Part shown: piece by piece, positions 1 through 7,709 of the stretch
Layout of the letters: each line of letters begins with the position of its first letter
How positions within the stretch are numbered: the stretch's first letter is position 1
DNA from: Candidatus Nanopelagicales bacterium
GTDB taxonomy: Bacteria > Actinomycetota > Actinomycetes > S36-B12 > UBA5976
DNA: 8,602 nt
NCBI GenBank assembly: GCA_030831445.1
Contig: JAURLB010000212.1
Span: 1 to 8,602 of the forward strand
Direction: 5' to 3'
Program-made: the position numbers and the translations under genes
Notes under the pieces: model-generated
The model's database searches: none
The model's input: the letters and a program-made list of their open reading frames with translations, nothing else
Told to the model about the DNA's origin: nothing

Positions 1-1
1 A

Positions 2-370
2 ATCGAGGTTTCAAAAAGGGTGCATGTGTGGGTTGGTGAAGTGGCACAACGACTCAATGTACTTATAAGTTATAAAGGTGCGCACGGCTTCGTAGCACTT
101 CCAGATGGCTCATATTTGGTCTGCGATACGACTTCAAGTGCTTTGGCTACAGCGGGAACTGGTGATGTTCTTTCAGGGCTGATGGGTAGTTTGATTGCAC
201 GGCAGGAGTCTCGAGTGCAGCATGAACTTGCTCACGCGGCGATTGGAGCAGTCATGATTCATTCATTGGCAGCAGAACTTGCGTTAGACAAAGGTCCACA
301 TCCAACAGCAGTTGATATTGCCTACCATGTAAGAAGTGCAATGGCTTTACTTAGGGAGAGTCATGAGTAG
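2..370 (+). CDS. nnrD: NAD(P)H-hydrate dehydratase, C-terminal part (5' truncated by window)
   Basis: This is the end of an ADP/ATP-dependent NAD(P)H-hydrate dehydratase, the metabolite-repair enzyme that restores hydrated, inactive NAD(P)H. The frame is open to the left edge of the window, so the ATG at 20 is probably internal. About 122 C-terminal residues are visible. They show the YKGAHGFVALPDG strand-turn typical of the ribokinase-like fold and the signature ATAGTGDVLSGLMGSL, whose Asp (codon 164-166) is the expected catalytic residue in the nucleotide-binding loop. In many actinobacteria the protein is a fusion with the epimerase NnrE at the N-terminus; whether that holds here cannot be seen. 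The gene overlaps alr by 8 bases (ATGAGTAG), which suggests one transcript with coupled translation. The family assignment is firm and the full domain content is unknown. Confidence 0.88.
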   Translation: MEVSKRVHVWVGEVAQRLNVLISYKGAHGFVALPDGSYLVCDTTSSALATAGTGDVLSGLMGSLIARQESRVQHELAHAAIGAVMIHSLAAELALDKGPHPTAVDIAYHVRSAMALLRESHE

Positions 371-1490
371 TGTTTCAAGTAATCGGGGGTATGCCGAGAT
401 TCACCTAGGGGCTTTTGAACACAACGTTCGAGAGTTGAAGTCAAAAGTGAAGACACAACTGATGATTGTTGTGAAAGCTGACGCATATGGACATGGTGCA
501 GTGCCCTGTGCATTGGCGGCTCGTTCAGCTGGGGCTGATTGGCTTGGGGTCGCATACGTAGACGAGGCACTTCAATTGCGTCACAACAAAGTTGCTGGGC
601 CAATCCTTGCTTGGCTACTTCATCCAGAGGATAACTTTGAAGAAGCGCTCTCAGAAAGTATCGATCTCTCTGTTTCGACCCTTGATCAACTACATCGAAT
701 AAATCAAGTAGCACAAAAACTCGATGTTGAAGCCTCAATCCATATTGAAATTGACACTGGACTTTCACGGTCTGGAATACCACTTGAGAATCTGGAGACA
801 TGGCTCACCGAGGTAAAGAATTCAAGTCATTGCAAACTCATTTCGCTGTGGTCACATCTTGCTGCGTCTGAAGACTTATCACATCGAGCAAATGAAGTAC
901 AGTTGCAAAATTTCCAAGCCGCAATCCAACTCGCAGATGAAATTGGAGTGAGTTACGAATTTGTTCACGTAGCAAATTCAGCGGCAACTCTCTTAAGCCC
1001 GGAACTTCACTTCGGAATGGTGAGATGTGGTATCGCTGCATATGGTGTAACTCCTGGTGGAGATGTTGGAGATATCAAAAGTCACAATTTAAGGCCCGTC
1101 ATGAGAATTGTTAGTGAAATCGCTCAAGTCCGAAGGTTAGAAACAGGAGATGGAGTTTCATATAACCATACGTGGATTGCTTCAAAGCCGACAAATGTTG
1201 GACTCATTCCTGTTGGTTATGCCGATGGAATTCCGCGTAGCGCCGGCAATAAAGCCCAAATCACCTATCAGGGGAAACAATTCCCAATTGTTGGTACGGT
1301 GTGTATGGATCAATTCGTAGTCGACTTTGGTGATGAAGATATTCGTGTGGGCGATGAAATAGAAATCTTTGGAAATGGTATTGACGCGCATACTTTCAAT
1401 CAAACCACGGGTGGAATTGGGTATGAATTGGTTACTCGGATTGGCTCCCGCCTAGAAAAACGATATGTAGATTCGCATGAACATCTTTAA
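363..1490 (+). CDS. alr: Alanine racemase
   Basis: PLP-dependent racemase that interconverts L- and D-alanine in the cytoplasm, supplying D-Ala for peptidoglycan. The product is 375 residues, normal for the family. The PLP-binding lysine motif VVKADAYGHG lies at about residues 36-45 (Lys38, Tyr42). The second catalytic residue is Tyr267 in GVSYNHTW, close in position to Tyr265 of the Geobacillus enzyme. GLIPVGYADGIPR and the active-site entry segment CMDQ (Cys314-Met315-Asp316) are also present. I chose ATG 363 over the in-frame ATG at 336 because homologues begin just before the Y-A-E-I strand and because GGGAG at 354-358 sits 4 bases upstream. The gene overlaps nnrD by 8 bases and the next gene by 14. 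Nothing is missing from the active site. Confidence 0.96.
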   Translation: MSSVSSNRGYAEIHLGAFEHNVRELKSKVKTQLMIVVKADAYGHGAVPCALAARSAGADWLGVAYVDEALQLRHNKVAGPILAWLLHPEDNFEEALSESIDLSVSTLDQLHRINQVAQKLDVEASIHIEIDTGLSRSGIPLENLETWLTEVKNSSHCKLISLWSHLAASEDLSHRANEVQLQNFQAAIQLADEIGVSYEFVHVANSAATLLSPELHFGMVRCGIAAYGVTPGGDVGDIKSHNLRPVMRIVSEIAQVRRLETGDGVSYNHTWIASKPTNVGLIPVGYADGIPRSAGNKAQITYQGKQFPIVGTVCMDQFVVDFGDEDIRVGDEIEIFGNGIDAHTFNQTTGGIGYELVTRIGSRLEKRYVDSHEHL

Positions 1491-2517
1491 TCTCGGAAAG
1501 TCCGCAGTGTTAGGGACATTGGCAGCAGCATTTTCAGTGGGTGCAGCAGTTGGTGTCGTTGCAGAACGAGCCATTATTGGTAGAAATGTGCGGGGACATT
1601 CACCGCATCCCCAGGAGTTTCCATCTCTTTCACAAAATTCTCTAAGCGTGGTGGCGAATGATGGCGTAAAGCTCCATGTTGAAGTTGATACAGCGAGTGA
1701 TTCCACGAAACCAACAATCGTTTTTCTCCATGGGTTTGGATTGAACCACAACACGTTCTATTTTCAACGCCGAGATCTACAACCGCATGCGAAATTAGTA
1801 TTTTATGATCAGCGTGGACATGGCAAGAGTGAACAAGGTGAAAGTGAAACTCACACGATCAATATGCTGGCAGATGATCTTGCCTGCGTTTTGAACTCGA
1901 CAGTAGGTTCGGGCAATCTCATACTGGTTGGACATTCAATGGGCGGAATGGCGATTCAGGCGTTTGCCATCCGGTATCCCGAATTATGGAAGCAGGTAAA
2001 AGCCGTCGTGCTGACATGCACTTCATCGGGTGGTTTGATTGATCTCACTTTTGGACTTCCAAAACCTCTTGGTGCAATTATTCACAAAGTCACACCACCA
2101 ATCACGAACTTACTCTCTGAGCGAAAAGATCTCTGGGATGTCTCGCGAGAGGCAGGCTCGGATCTCGTCTTACTCATGACTCGGCGATATTCCTTTGAAT
2201 CAGAAGTTCCCGCTGAATACACCGAATTCGTGGCGGCGATGCACGCTCATGTTCCAGTTGAAGTGATTGGTAATTTTCTGAAAGATATTGAGCAGTTTGA
2301 CGGCAATGCAGCACTTGGAAAAATGGCTGATGTCATGACAATCGTAATCAGCGCTGATAGTGACTTGATGATTCCAAAGGCTCATAGTGAAAGAATCATT
2401 CAGCAACTTCCCTCTGCCCAATTCATTCCGTTTGCAGATACTGGTCACATGTTGCCTCTGGAACGGCATTTCGAGTTTAGCTCGATTCTTCGAAAACTGT
2501 TGCAGGAAACCGCATGA
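1477..2517 (+). CDS. Membrane-anchored alpha/beta hydrolase, substrate unknown
   Basis: A 346-residue alpha/beta-hydrolase-fold protein. A hydrophobic, Ala/Gly-rich segment at residues 10-29 (AVLGTLAAAFSVGAAVGVVA) is followed by AER and a positively charged stretch, so it looks like an N-terminal anchor or uncleaved signal with no clear cleavage site. The catalytic domain starts near residue 50. It has the oxyanion-hole HGFG (85-88), YDQRGHGKSE, the nucleophile elbow GHSMGG (Ser154), the probable acid Asp296 in SADSDLMIP, and the catalytic His324 in DTGHMLP. The triad is therefore complete and the enzyme should be active as an esterase, lipase or similar; the sequence does not reveal the substrate. 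ATG 1477 overlaps alr by 14 bases and lacks a clear ribosome site. GTG 1507, with GGAAAG at 1495-1500, is an alternative start but would cut into the anchor. From memory, hydrolases occur at this position in other actinobacteria. Cell-envelope work is a guess from the anchor and from alr next door. Confidence 0.85.
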   Translation: MNIFNLGKSAVLGTLAAAFSVGAAVGVVAERAIIGRNVRGHSPHPQEFPSLSQNSLSVVANDGVKLHVEVDTASDSTKPTIVFLHGFGLNHNTFYFQRRDLQPHAKLVFYDQRGHGKSEQGESETHTINMLADDLACVLNSTVGSGNLILVGHSMGGMAIQAFAIRYPELWKQVKAVVLTCTSSGGLIDLTFGLPKPLGAIIHKVTPPITNLLSERKDLWDVSREAGSDLVLLMTRRYSFESEVPAEYTEFVAAMHAHVPVEVIGNFLKDIEQFDGNAALGKMADVMTIVISADSDLMIPKAHSERIIQQLPSAQFIPFADTGHMLPLERHFEFSSILRKLLQETA

Positions 2518-2960
2518 CAAGACGTATCCAGTCCAGTAGCGCTGAAGAGACGTTTGCTATTGGTCAACGATTTGCGCAATACCTTCAATCTGGAGTTGTT
2601 GTGATTCTGACTGGTGAACTTGGTGCAGGTAAAACCACATTTACCAAAGGCGTGGCATCTGGTCTAGGTATTGAAAAACCTGTCACAAGTCCAACTTTCG
2701 TGATTGCAAAGAGCTATCGGACAAAACACAATGTTGACTTTATTCATATAGATGCCTATCGACTGGGAAGTATCCAAGACATTCGCGATCTCGATATTGA
2801 GGCCCAAATTGATAATGCCATCGTGGTAGCGGAATGGGGAGAGGGATTCTTTGAGATGATTGGCAATCTCATCGAGGTCAAATTTGAAATCGACTCAGAA
2901 GACTCTCGCACAATTACGATGTTGTCGAATGACATTGATGTTGAGAGCATGAACCTGTGA
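2514..2960 (+). CDS. tsaE: tRNA t6A37 biosynthesis ATPase TsaE
   Basis: P-loop ATPase that works with TsaB and TsaD in making N6-threonylcarbamoyladenosine at position 37 of ANN-decoding tRNAs. The product is 148 residues, the usual size. Walker A is GELGAGKTT (residues 34-42, Lys40). The family-specific block VTSPTFVI follows at 57-64, then HIDAYRL (78-84) in place of a classic Walker B, and VVAEWGEG (104-111), whose Trp-Gly-Glu is a TsaE hallmark. ATG 2514 shares the ATGA overlap with the hydrolase stop, and AGGAA at 2504-2508 is 5 bases upstream, so the start is well supported. The next gene overlaps through GTGA. Adjacency to tsaB and tsaD strengthens the call. Confidence 0.95.
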   Translation: MTRRIQSSSAEETFAIGQRFAQYLQSGVVVILTGELGAGKTTFTKGVASGLGIEKPVTSPTFVIAKSYRTKHNVDFIHIDAYRLGSIQDIRDLDIEAQIDNAIVVAEWGEGFFEMIGNLIEVKFEIDSEDSRTITMLSNDIDVESMNL

Positions 2961-3574
2961 AGATTTTAGGTATAGATACGTCAACCCCAGTGCTATCTGT
3001 TGCGCTGATTGAGAATCAGGTTGTAATTGGTCATGTTGAGACTGGAGAACTAGCAGGCCCTCAACTTCATGGTGAAATGCTTGCGTCACTCGTTGCCGAA
3101 ATGCTGGCAGAGCATGAAATACACAAAGTTGCGGTGGGACTCGGCCCCGGTCCATATACGGGGCTGAGAACTGGTATTGCATTCGCCCAAGCAGTGGCAT
3201 TCGCTCGGGAGGTTGAAATTGTTGGCATCTCTTCACTTTTCGCTCTTGCACATGGCTATTGGCAGAAGGGTGGCACACAGAGTGTTGCAGTACTGGATGC
3301 CAAACGCAAAGAAATTGCCTGGCAGGAATTCAATTCCAACGAGATGCTTGCTGAACCAGTGCTGACCCACATCGATGACATTCAATTACTTGCACACAAG
3401 ACCATTGTTGGTCCTGCTTTCATCACTCAGCCTTCTGAGTTTGTAACAGTCGTAGATTCTTCACCACCTAATGCTGTTGATGTGGCAATGCTTTGTGCAA
3501 AAGGTTTTGGTGCCACGATTTCGCCACTGTATCTACGAACTCCTGATGTGACACCTAAGGAACCACATGCGTGA
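2957..3574 (+). CDS. tsaB: tRNA t6A37 biosynthesis protein TsaB
   Basis: ASKHA-fold partner that dimerises with TsaD and is needed for threonylcarbamoyl transfer to tRNA; it has no catalytic role of its own in the known systems. The product is 205 residues, slightly short compared with E. coli YeaZ but normal for actinobacteria. Visible motifs are the N-terminal ILGIDTSTP (3-11), VAVGLGPGPYTGLRTG (58-73), which is the strongest family signature, GISSLFALAHG, the AVLDAKRKEI strand and the C-terminal PLYLRTPDVTP. It starts with GTG at 2957, overlapping tsaE by 4 bases (GTGA). The nearest purine-rich stretch, GAGAG at 2943-2947, is 9 bases away, so translation probably relies on coupling to tsaE. 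Confidence 0.95.
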   Translation: MKILGIDTSTPVLSVALIENQVVIGHVETGELAGPQLHGEMLASLVAEMLAEHEIHKVAVGLGPGPYTGLRTGIAFAQAVAFAREVEIVGISSLFALAHGYWQKGGTQSVAVLDAKRKEIAWQEFNSNEMLAEPVLTHIDDIQLLAHKTIVGPAFITQPSEFVTVVDSSPPNAVDVAMLCAKGFGATISPLYLRTPDVTPKEPHA

Positions 3575-4010
3575 TGTCATGAAGGCAGATTTAGAAGCCT
3601 TACTCGCCATAGAAGAGGATCTCTTTCAGAGTGAAGCCTGGAGTAAAGATGTCTTTGAATCAGAATTTGCGTTACTTGGCGTGAGCCGTGTCTATAAAGT
3701 GCTTGAAAATGAAGGTGAAATAGTCGGATATTTCGGTCTTGCGATAATTGATGGAGTAGTGGATATCACCACAATTGCAGTGACTTCCCACCACCAAAGA
3801 CACGGACTTGGCACAATGATGATGAATGAGATTCTTGAAATCTCAAAGCAACGTGGTGCTCAGAAAATCATGTTAGAAGTAAAACCTGAAAACCTGGCAG
3901 CGATAACCCTGTATCAAAAGTTTGGTTTTGAAGTGATTGGATTGCGTCGAAACTATTATGGCCCAAGCAAAGATGCGCTCACGATGCAGAGATTGGTTAC
4001 ACATGAGTGA
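3567..4010 (+). CDS. rimI: GNAT N-acetyltransferase, RimI type
   Basis: GCN5-related acetyltransferase. In enterobacteria RimI acetylates the N-terminal alanine of ribosomal protein S18. The 147-residue protein has the order expected for RimI: an N-terminal AWS block (24-26), the beta-strand VDITTIAV, the acetyl-CoA pyrophosphate-binding loop QRHGLG (77-82), [19 protein letters not shown], and the C-terminal [14 protein letters not shown]. Tyr116 matches the Tyr115 proposed as general acid in Salmonella RimI. ATG 3567 has TAAGGA at 3556-3561, 5 bases upstream, and overlaps tsaB by 8 bases. Placement between tsaB and tsaD is conserved in actinobacteria. The acetylated target here is inferred from the family; actinobacterial RimI enzymes can be less specific. 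Confidence 0.92.
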   Translation: MRDVMKADLEALLAIEEDLFQSEAWSKDVFESEFALLGVSRVYKVLENEGEIVGYFGLAIIDGVVDITTIAVTSHHQRHGLGTMMMNEILEISKQRGAQKIMLEVKPENLAAITLYQKFGFEVIGLRRNYYGPSKDALTMQRLVTHE

Positions 4011-5040
4011 GCCATTAGTTTTAGGAATTGAAACATCTTGCGATGAAACAGGTATTGGGATAGTTCGCGGCAACACATTACTCGCCAATGTGATCGCATC
4101 TAGTGTCTCGCAACATGCAGAATTCGGTGGAGTAGTACCTGAAGTTGCATCAAGAGCTCACTTGAGCGCAATCATTCCGGCTTTGAATGAAGCTTGTAGT
4201 CAAGCAGGAATCAAACTCAATGATGTTGATGCGATAGCCGTCACTCATGGGCCGGGATTAGTTGGGTCGCTACTCGTAGGTGTGGCTACGGCAAAGGGAT
4301 TAGCTGTTAGTCTGAATAAACCAATTTACGCAGTGAACCATTTAGCAGCGCACGTTTCAGTTGATCAAATTGAACATGGAGAATTCACTGAACCTCTGAT
4401 TGCCCTACTTGTCAGCGGCGGACATAGTTCTGTTTTGAAAGTTGGAAACATTGCAAGTGATATCACACCACTTGGAGCAACACTTGATGATGCAGCTGGT
4501 GAAGCATTCGACAAGATTGCTCGAGTTCTTGGGCTTGGTTTTCCAGGTGGACCCGAAATTGATGCACTTGCAAAAACAGGAAATAAAGATGCAATTGAGT
4601 TTCCGCGTGGACTGAGTAAGAGCACGGACCTAGCTCGCTACCCCTATGATTTTTCATTCTCCGGCTTAAAGACTGCTGTGGCTCGCTGGGTGCAAAGTAA
4701 CCCTTCTGCAAACTTGGCTGATGTGGCTGCAAGTTTTCAAGAGGCCGTAGTTGAAGTGCTCGTAACAAAATCAATGGCTGCTTGCAAAGACAGTGGAATT
4801 GAGACGCTTCTGATAGGTGGTGGGGTAGCAGCAAACTCCCGTTTGCGTCAGATGGCCCAAGAGAAGGCAACTGAGCGAGGACTTCAGCTCAGGATCCCCC
4901 GTGCGGGGCTATGTACCGACAATGGGGCGATGGTGGCCTCACTGGGAGCATCTCTACTTCGTGAGGGAATCCAGCCCTCAAAGCTTCAATTCTCGGTCGA
5001 TTCGGGCTTGGATGTGCAGGAAATCTCGGACAGGGTCTAA
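4003..5040 (+). CDS. tsaD: tRNA N6-threonylcarbamoyladenosine (t6A37) transferase TsaD
   Basis: Catalytic subunit that transfers the threonylcarbamoyl group from threonylcarbamoyl-AMP to A37 of tRNA. The product is 345 residues, as usual. Visible motifs are [11 protein letters not shown] (7-17), [17 protein letters not shown], the metal-binding pair in NHLAAH (His113 and His117), [50 protein letters not shown], and CTDNGAMVA with the metal-ligand Asp306. I chose ATG 4003 over the in-frame ATG at 3937 because homologues start a few residues before [11 protein letters not shown] and because the 8-base overlap with rimI repeats the spacing of other junctions in this operon. The upstream ribosome site is weak, so coupling is likely. 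The TAA stop is followed directly by the groESL control region, with no terminator visible between them. Confidence 0.97.
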   Translation: MSEPLVLGIETSCDETGIGIVRGNTLLANVIASSVSQHAEFGGVVPEVASRAHLSAIIPALNEACSQAGIKLNDVDAIAVTHGPGLVGSLLVGVATAKGLAVSLNKPIYAVNHLAAHVSVDQIEHGEFTEPLIALLVSGGHSSVLKVGNIASDITPLGATLDDAAGEAFDKIARVLGLGFPGGPEIDALAKTGNKDAIEFPRGLSKSTDLARYPYDFSFSGLKTAVARWVQSNPSANLADVAASFQEAVVEVLVTKSMAACKDSGIETLLIGGGVAANSRLRQMAQEKATERGLQLRIPRAGLCTDNGAMVASLGASLLREGIQPSKLQFSVDSGLDVQEISDRV

Positions 5041-5067
5041 TTGGCACTCGATTTGATGGAGTGCTAA
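5041..5067 (+). promoter_or_regulatory. CIRCE operator 1 (HrcA site) upstream of groES
   Basis: TTGGCACTC, a 9-base spacer, then GAGTGCTAA. This is the CIRCE inverted repeat (consensus TTAGCACTC-N9-GAGTGCTAA) with one mismatch in the left arm. CIRCE is the binding site of the HrcA repressor, which releases DNA on heat shock. The site starts on the base after the tsaD stop and covers the -35 box and part of the spacer of the groES promoter. hrcA itself is not in the window. Confidence 0.95.
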
Positions 5068-5081
5068 GTCTTGCCTACAAT
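5053..5081 (+). promoter_or_regulatory. groESL housekeeping sigma promoter
   Basis: TTGATG (5053-5058), a 17-base spacer, then TACAAT (5076-5081), matching 4/6 and 5/6 of the consensus hexamers at ideal spacing. Transcription would start near 5088, inside the second CIRCE copy, and leave a leader of about 100 bases before groES. The -35 lies in the CIRCE 1 spacer, so HrcA binding should block RNA polymerase directly. Confidence 0.8.
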
Positions 5082-5086
5082 CGCCC

Positions 5087-5113
5087 TTAGCACTCCGATG
5101 ATTCGGGTGCTGA
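5087..5113 (+). promoter_or_regulatory. CIRCE operator 2 (HrcA site), imperfect right arm
   Basis: TTAGCACTC (a perfect left arm), a 9-base spacer, then GGGTGCTGA, which differs from GAGTGCTAA at two positions. It begins 46 bases after CIRCE 1 starts and overlaps the predicted transcription start, so it would also lie at the 5' end of the mRNA. The same arm length and spacer as copy 1 argue against chance. Confidence 0.85.
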
Positions 5114-5179
5114 AGGTTCTCAATGTCGACCCCGCGACGGCGGCAGAAAGAACAGAGTCCATATTGTCTACAGATAAGC

Positions 5180-5184
5180 GGAGG
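5180..5184 (+). promoter_or_regulatory. Ribosome binding site that fixes the groES start
   Basis: GGAGG ends 7 bases before the GTG at 5192. It is the best Shine-Dalgarno sequence in the leader and decides for GTG 5192 over the in-frame ATG at 5123, which has no such site and would add 23 residues that GroES proteins lack. Confidence 0.88.
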
Positions 5185-5191
5185 CACGGCC

Positions 5192-5491
5192 GTGTCGGTC
5201 AACCTTAAGCCACTAGAAGACCGAATTGTGGTTCAGGCTCTTGAAGCCGAACAGACCACAGCATCAGGTCTCGTAATTCCAGATACTGCAAAAGAAAAGC
5301 CACAAGAAGGCAAAGTTGTTGCAGTTGGTCCCGGTCGCTTTGACGAGTCAGGAACCAAGCGTGTTCCACTCGACGTCAAAGTTGGGGATATCGTCATCTT
5401 TTCGAAGTATGGCGGAACCGAAGTTAAGTATTCAGGTAATGAGTACTTAATCCTCTCAGCACGCGACATTCTCGCGATTGTTGAAAAATAG
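5192..5491 (+). CDS. groES: Co-chaperonin GroES (Hsp10)
   Basis: The heptameric lid of the GroEL chaperonin, which caps the folding chamber in an ATP-dependent cycle in the cytoplasm. The product is 99 residues, the normal length. It opens with [15 protein letters not shown], the family's N-terminal strand. The mobile loop spans about residues 17-34 and contains the GroEL-contacting tripeptide Leu27-Val28-Ile29 in [31 protein letters not shown] and the C-terminal [15 protein letters not shown] complete the fold. It starts with GTG and has a strong GGAGG site. It is the first gene of the CIRCE-controlled groESL operon, so it should be repressed by HrcA and induced by heat or misfolded protein. 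Confidence 0.97.
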   Translation: MSVNLKPLEDRIVVQALEAEQTTASGLVIPDTAKEKPQEGKVVAVGPGRFDESGTKRVPLDVKVGDIVIFSKYGGTEVKYSGNEYLILSARDILAIVEK

Positions 5492-5500
5492 TTGAAGTGT

Positions 5501-7167
<1,667 letters not shown>

Positions 7168-7178
7168 TTTAGCCAAAG

Positions 7179-7214
7179 CAAAAGCGCCGGCTCGGGGGGA
7201 TGCCGGCGCTTTTG
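7179..7214. terminator. Bidirectional intrinsic terminator between groEL and whiB
   Basis: CAAAAGCGCCGGC pairs perfectly with GCCGGCGCTTTTG across a 10-base loop: 13 bp, very GC-rich at the core, with TTTT leaving the stem in both directions. It lies 11 bases after the groEL stop and 19 bases beyond the whiB stop on the other strand, so one element can end both convergent transcripts. Confidence 0.92.
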
Positions 7215-7233
7215 GTATTTGCGGAGAGAGGAA

Positions 7234-7530
7234 CTACGCAATACGGATTTCACGCTTTTGACGTGCATAAATTGCTTCACGGTCGTCTTCGGAGAGTCCT
7301 CCCCAGATTCCGTATGGCTCGCGTACAGCGAGGGCATGAGCCGCGCACTGAGCAATAACTGGGCACGTTGCACAGATTGCTTTGGCACGGGCTTCACGAT
7401 TGGCACGAGCAGGTCCTCGTTCGCCCTCGGGATGGAAAAAGGCTTCTGGATCTTCACCACGGCAAGCCCCATCAAGTTGCCAATCCCAAATCTCAGCAAC
7501 TGGACCTGGGAGCCGAGAGATATCAGCCAT
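7234..7530 (-). CDS. whiB3: WhiB-family Fe-S transcriptional regulator, WhiB3/WhiD type
   Basis: A 98-residue Wbl protein that should hold a [4Fe-4S] cluster and act with the principal sigma factor as a redox- or NO-responsive regulator. The four cluster ligands are Cys23, Cys53, Cys56 and Cys62 (C-x29-C-x2-C-x5-C). The Wbl turn GIWGG is at 74-78, followed by a basic tail (ARQKREIRIA) that would touch DNA. The N-terminus MADISRLPGP with IWDWQLDGACRG and FFHPEGERGPAR matches the WhiB3 (Mycobacterium) / WhiD (Streptomyces) subclass and not WhiB1, WhiB2 or WhiB4. The position next to groEL1, convergent, is also as in M. tuberculosis. A full AAGGAGG ribosome site (7535-7541 on the minus strand) lies 4 bases before the ATG. 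In relatives this class controls redox balance, lipid synthesis or sporulation; the targets here are unknown. Confidence 0.95.
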   Translation of the reverse strand: MADISRLPGPVAEIWDWQLDGACRGEDPEAFFHPEGERGPARANREARAKAICATCPVIAQCAAHALAVREPYGIWGGLSEDDREAIYARQKREIRIA

Positions 7531-7551
7531 GTGTCCTCCTTGTTTGGTGGA

Positions 7552-7580
7552 AAGATACTAGCGTTTCAGAAGTTGGTCAA
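7552..7580 (-). promoter_or_regulatory. Probable whiB3 promoter
   Basis: Read on the minus strand: TTGACC (7580-7575), a 17-base spacer, then TATCTT (7557-7552). The hexamers match the consensus at 5/6 and 4/6 and the spacing is ideal. Transcription would start near 7545, giving a short leader of about 15 bases that still includes the AAGGAGG site. An overlapping TAGTAT sits 3 bases upstream as an alternative -10. Confidence 0.55.
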
Positions 7581-7587
7581 GGTTGAC
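7576..7587. repeat. Small dyad over the whiB3 -35 box
   Basis: GTCAA-GG-TTGAC is a perfect 5-bp inverted repeat that includes the whiB3 -35 hexamer. MerR-class and other dimeric regulators bind dyads near the -35 region, so this is a possible operator. It is short enough to arise by chance. Confidence 0.35.
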
Positions 7588-7604
7588 ACGAAGCAGTTCA
7601 GCAT

Positions 7605-7648
7605 CGCCGAACGGTAAAAATGGGGCGCCGAACGGTAATTTGACCGTT
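7605..7648. repeat. Three AACGGT boxes between whiB3 and the MerR gene (candidate operator)
   Basis: CGCCGAACGGTAA occurs twice, at 7605-7617 and 7626-7638, so the copies are exactly 21 bases apart, two helical turns on the same face of DNA. A third box lies inverted at 7643-7648 (ACCGTT), forming AACGGT-N6-ACCGTT with copy 2. The repeats lie upstream of both divergent genes, about 25 bases beyond the whiB3 -35 and 60 bases before the MerR start. Binding by the adjacent MerR protein or by another regulator is inference. Confidence 0.65.
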
Positions 7649-7709
7649 TTCTAACGAAGAAAGCCCTTTCAAGGTGCAGAAAGGTGACGATAGACACACA
7701 ATTCGCTCC

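Noticed and set aside
336..362. Upstream ATG for Alr at 336
   Set aside because: It has no ribosome site and adds residues read from the nnrD 3' end; ATG 363 has GGGAG 4 bases upstream.
3937..4002. Upstream ATG for TsaD at 3937
   Set aside because: It adds 22 residues lying wholly inside rimI that TsaD proteins lack; ATG 4003 gives the standard N-terminus and an 8-base overlap like other junctions.
5123..5191. N-terminal extension of GroES from ATG 5123 (adds 23 residues)
   Set aside because: The residues are basic and low in similarity to any GroES, there is no ribosome site, and GTG 5192 has GGAGG 7 bases upstream and yields the canonical start.
7583..7588. Perfect TTGACA on the plus strand as a -35 for the MerR gene
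   Set aside because: No reasonable -10 lies 16-18 bases downstream (the sequence there is GC-rich), and the MerR start is over 100 bases away. It is better read as part of the dyad at the whiB3 -35.
7219..7617. Plus-strand open frame of 132 codons opposite whiB3
   Set aside because: It is the antisense shadow of whiB3, runs through the whiB3 promoter region, and shows no recognisable motif; the minus-strand protein has all Wbl signatures.
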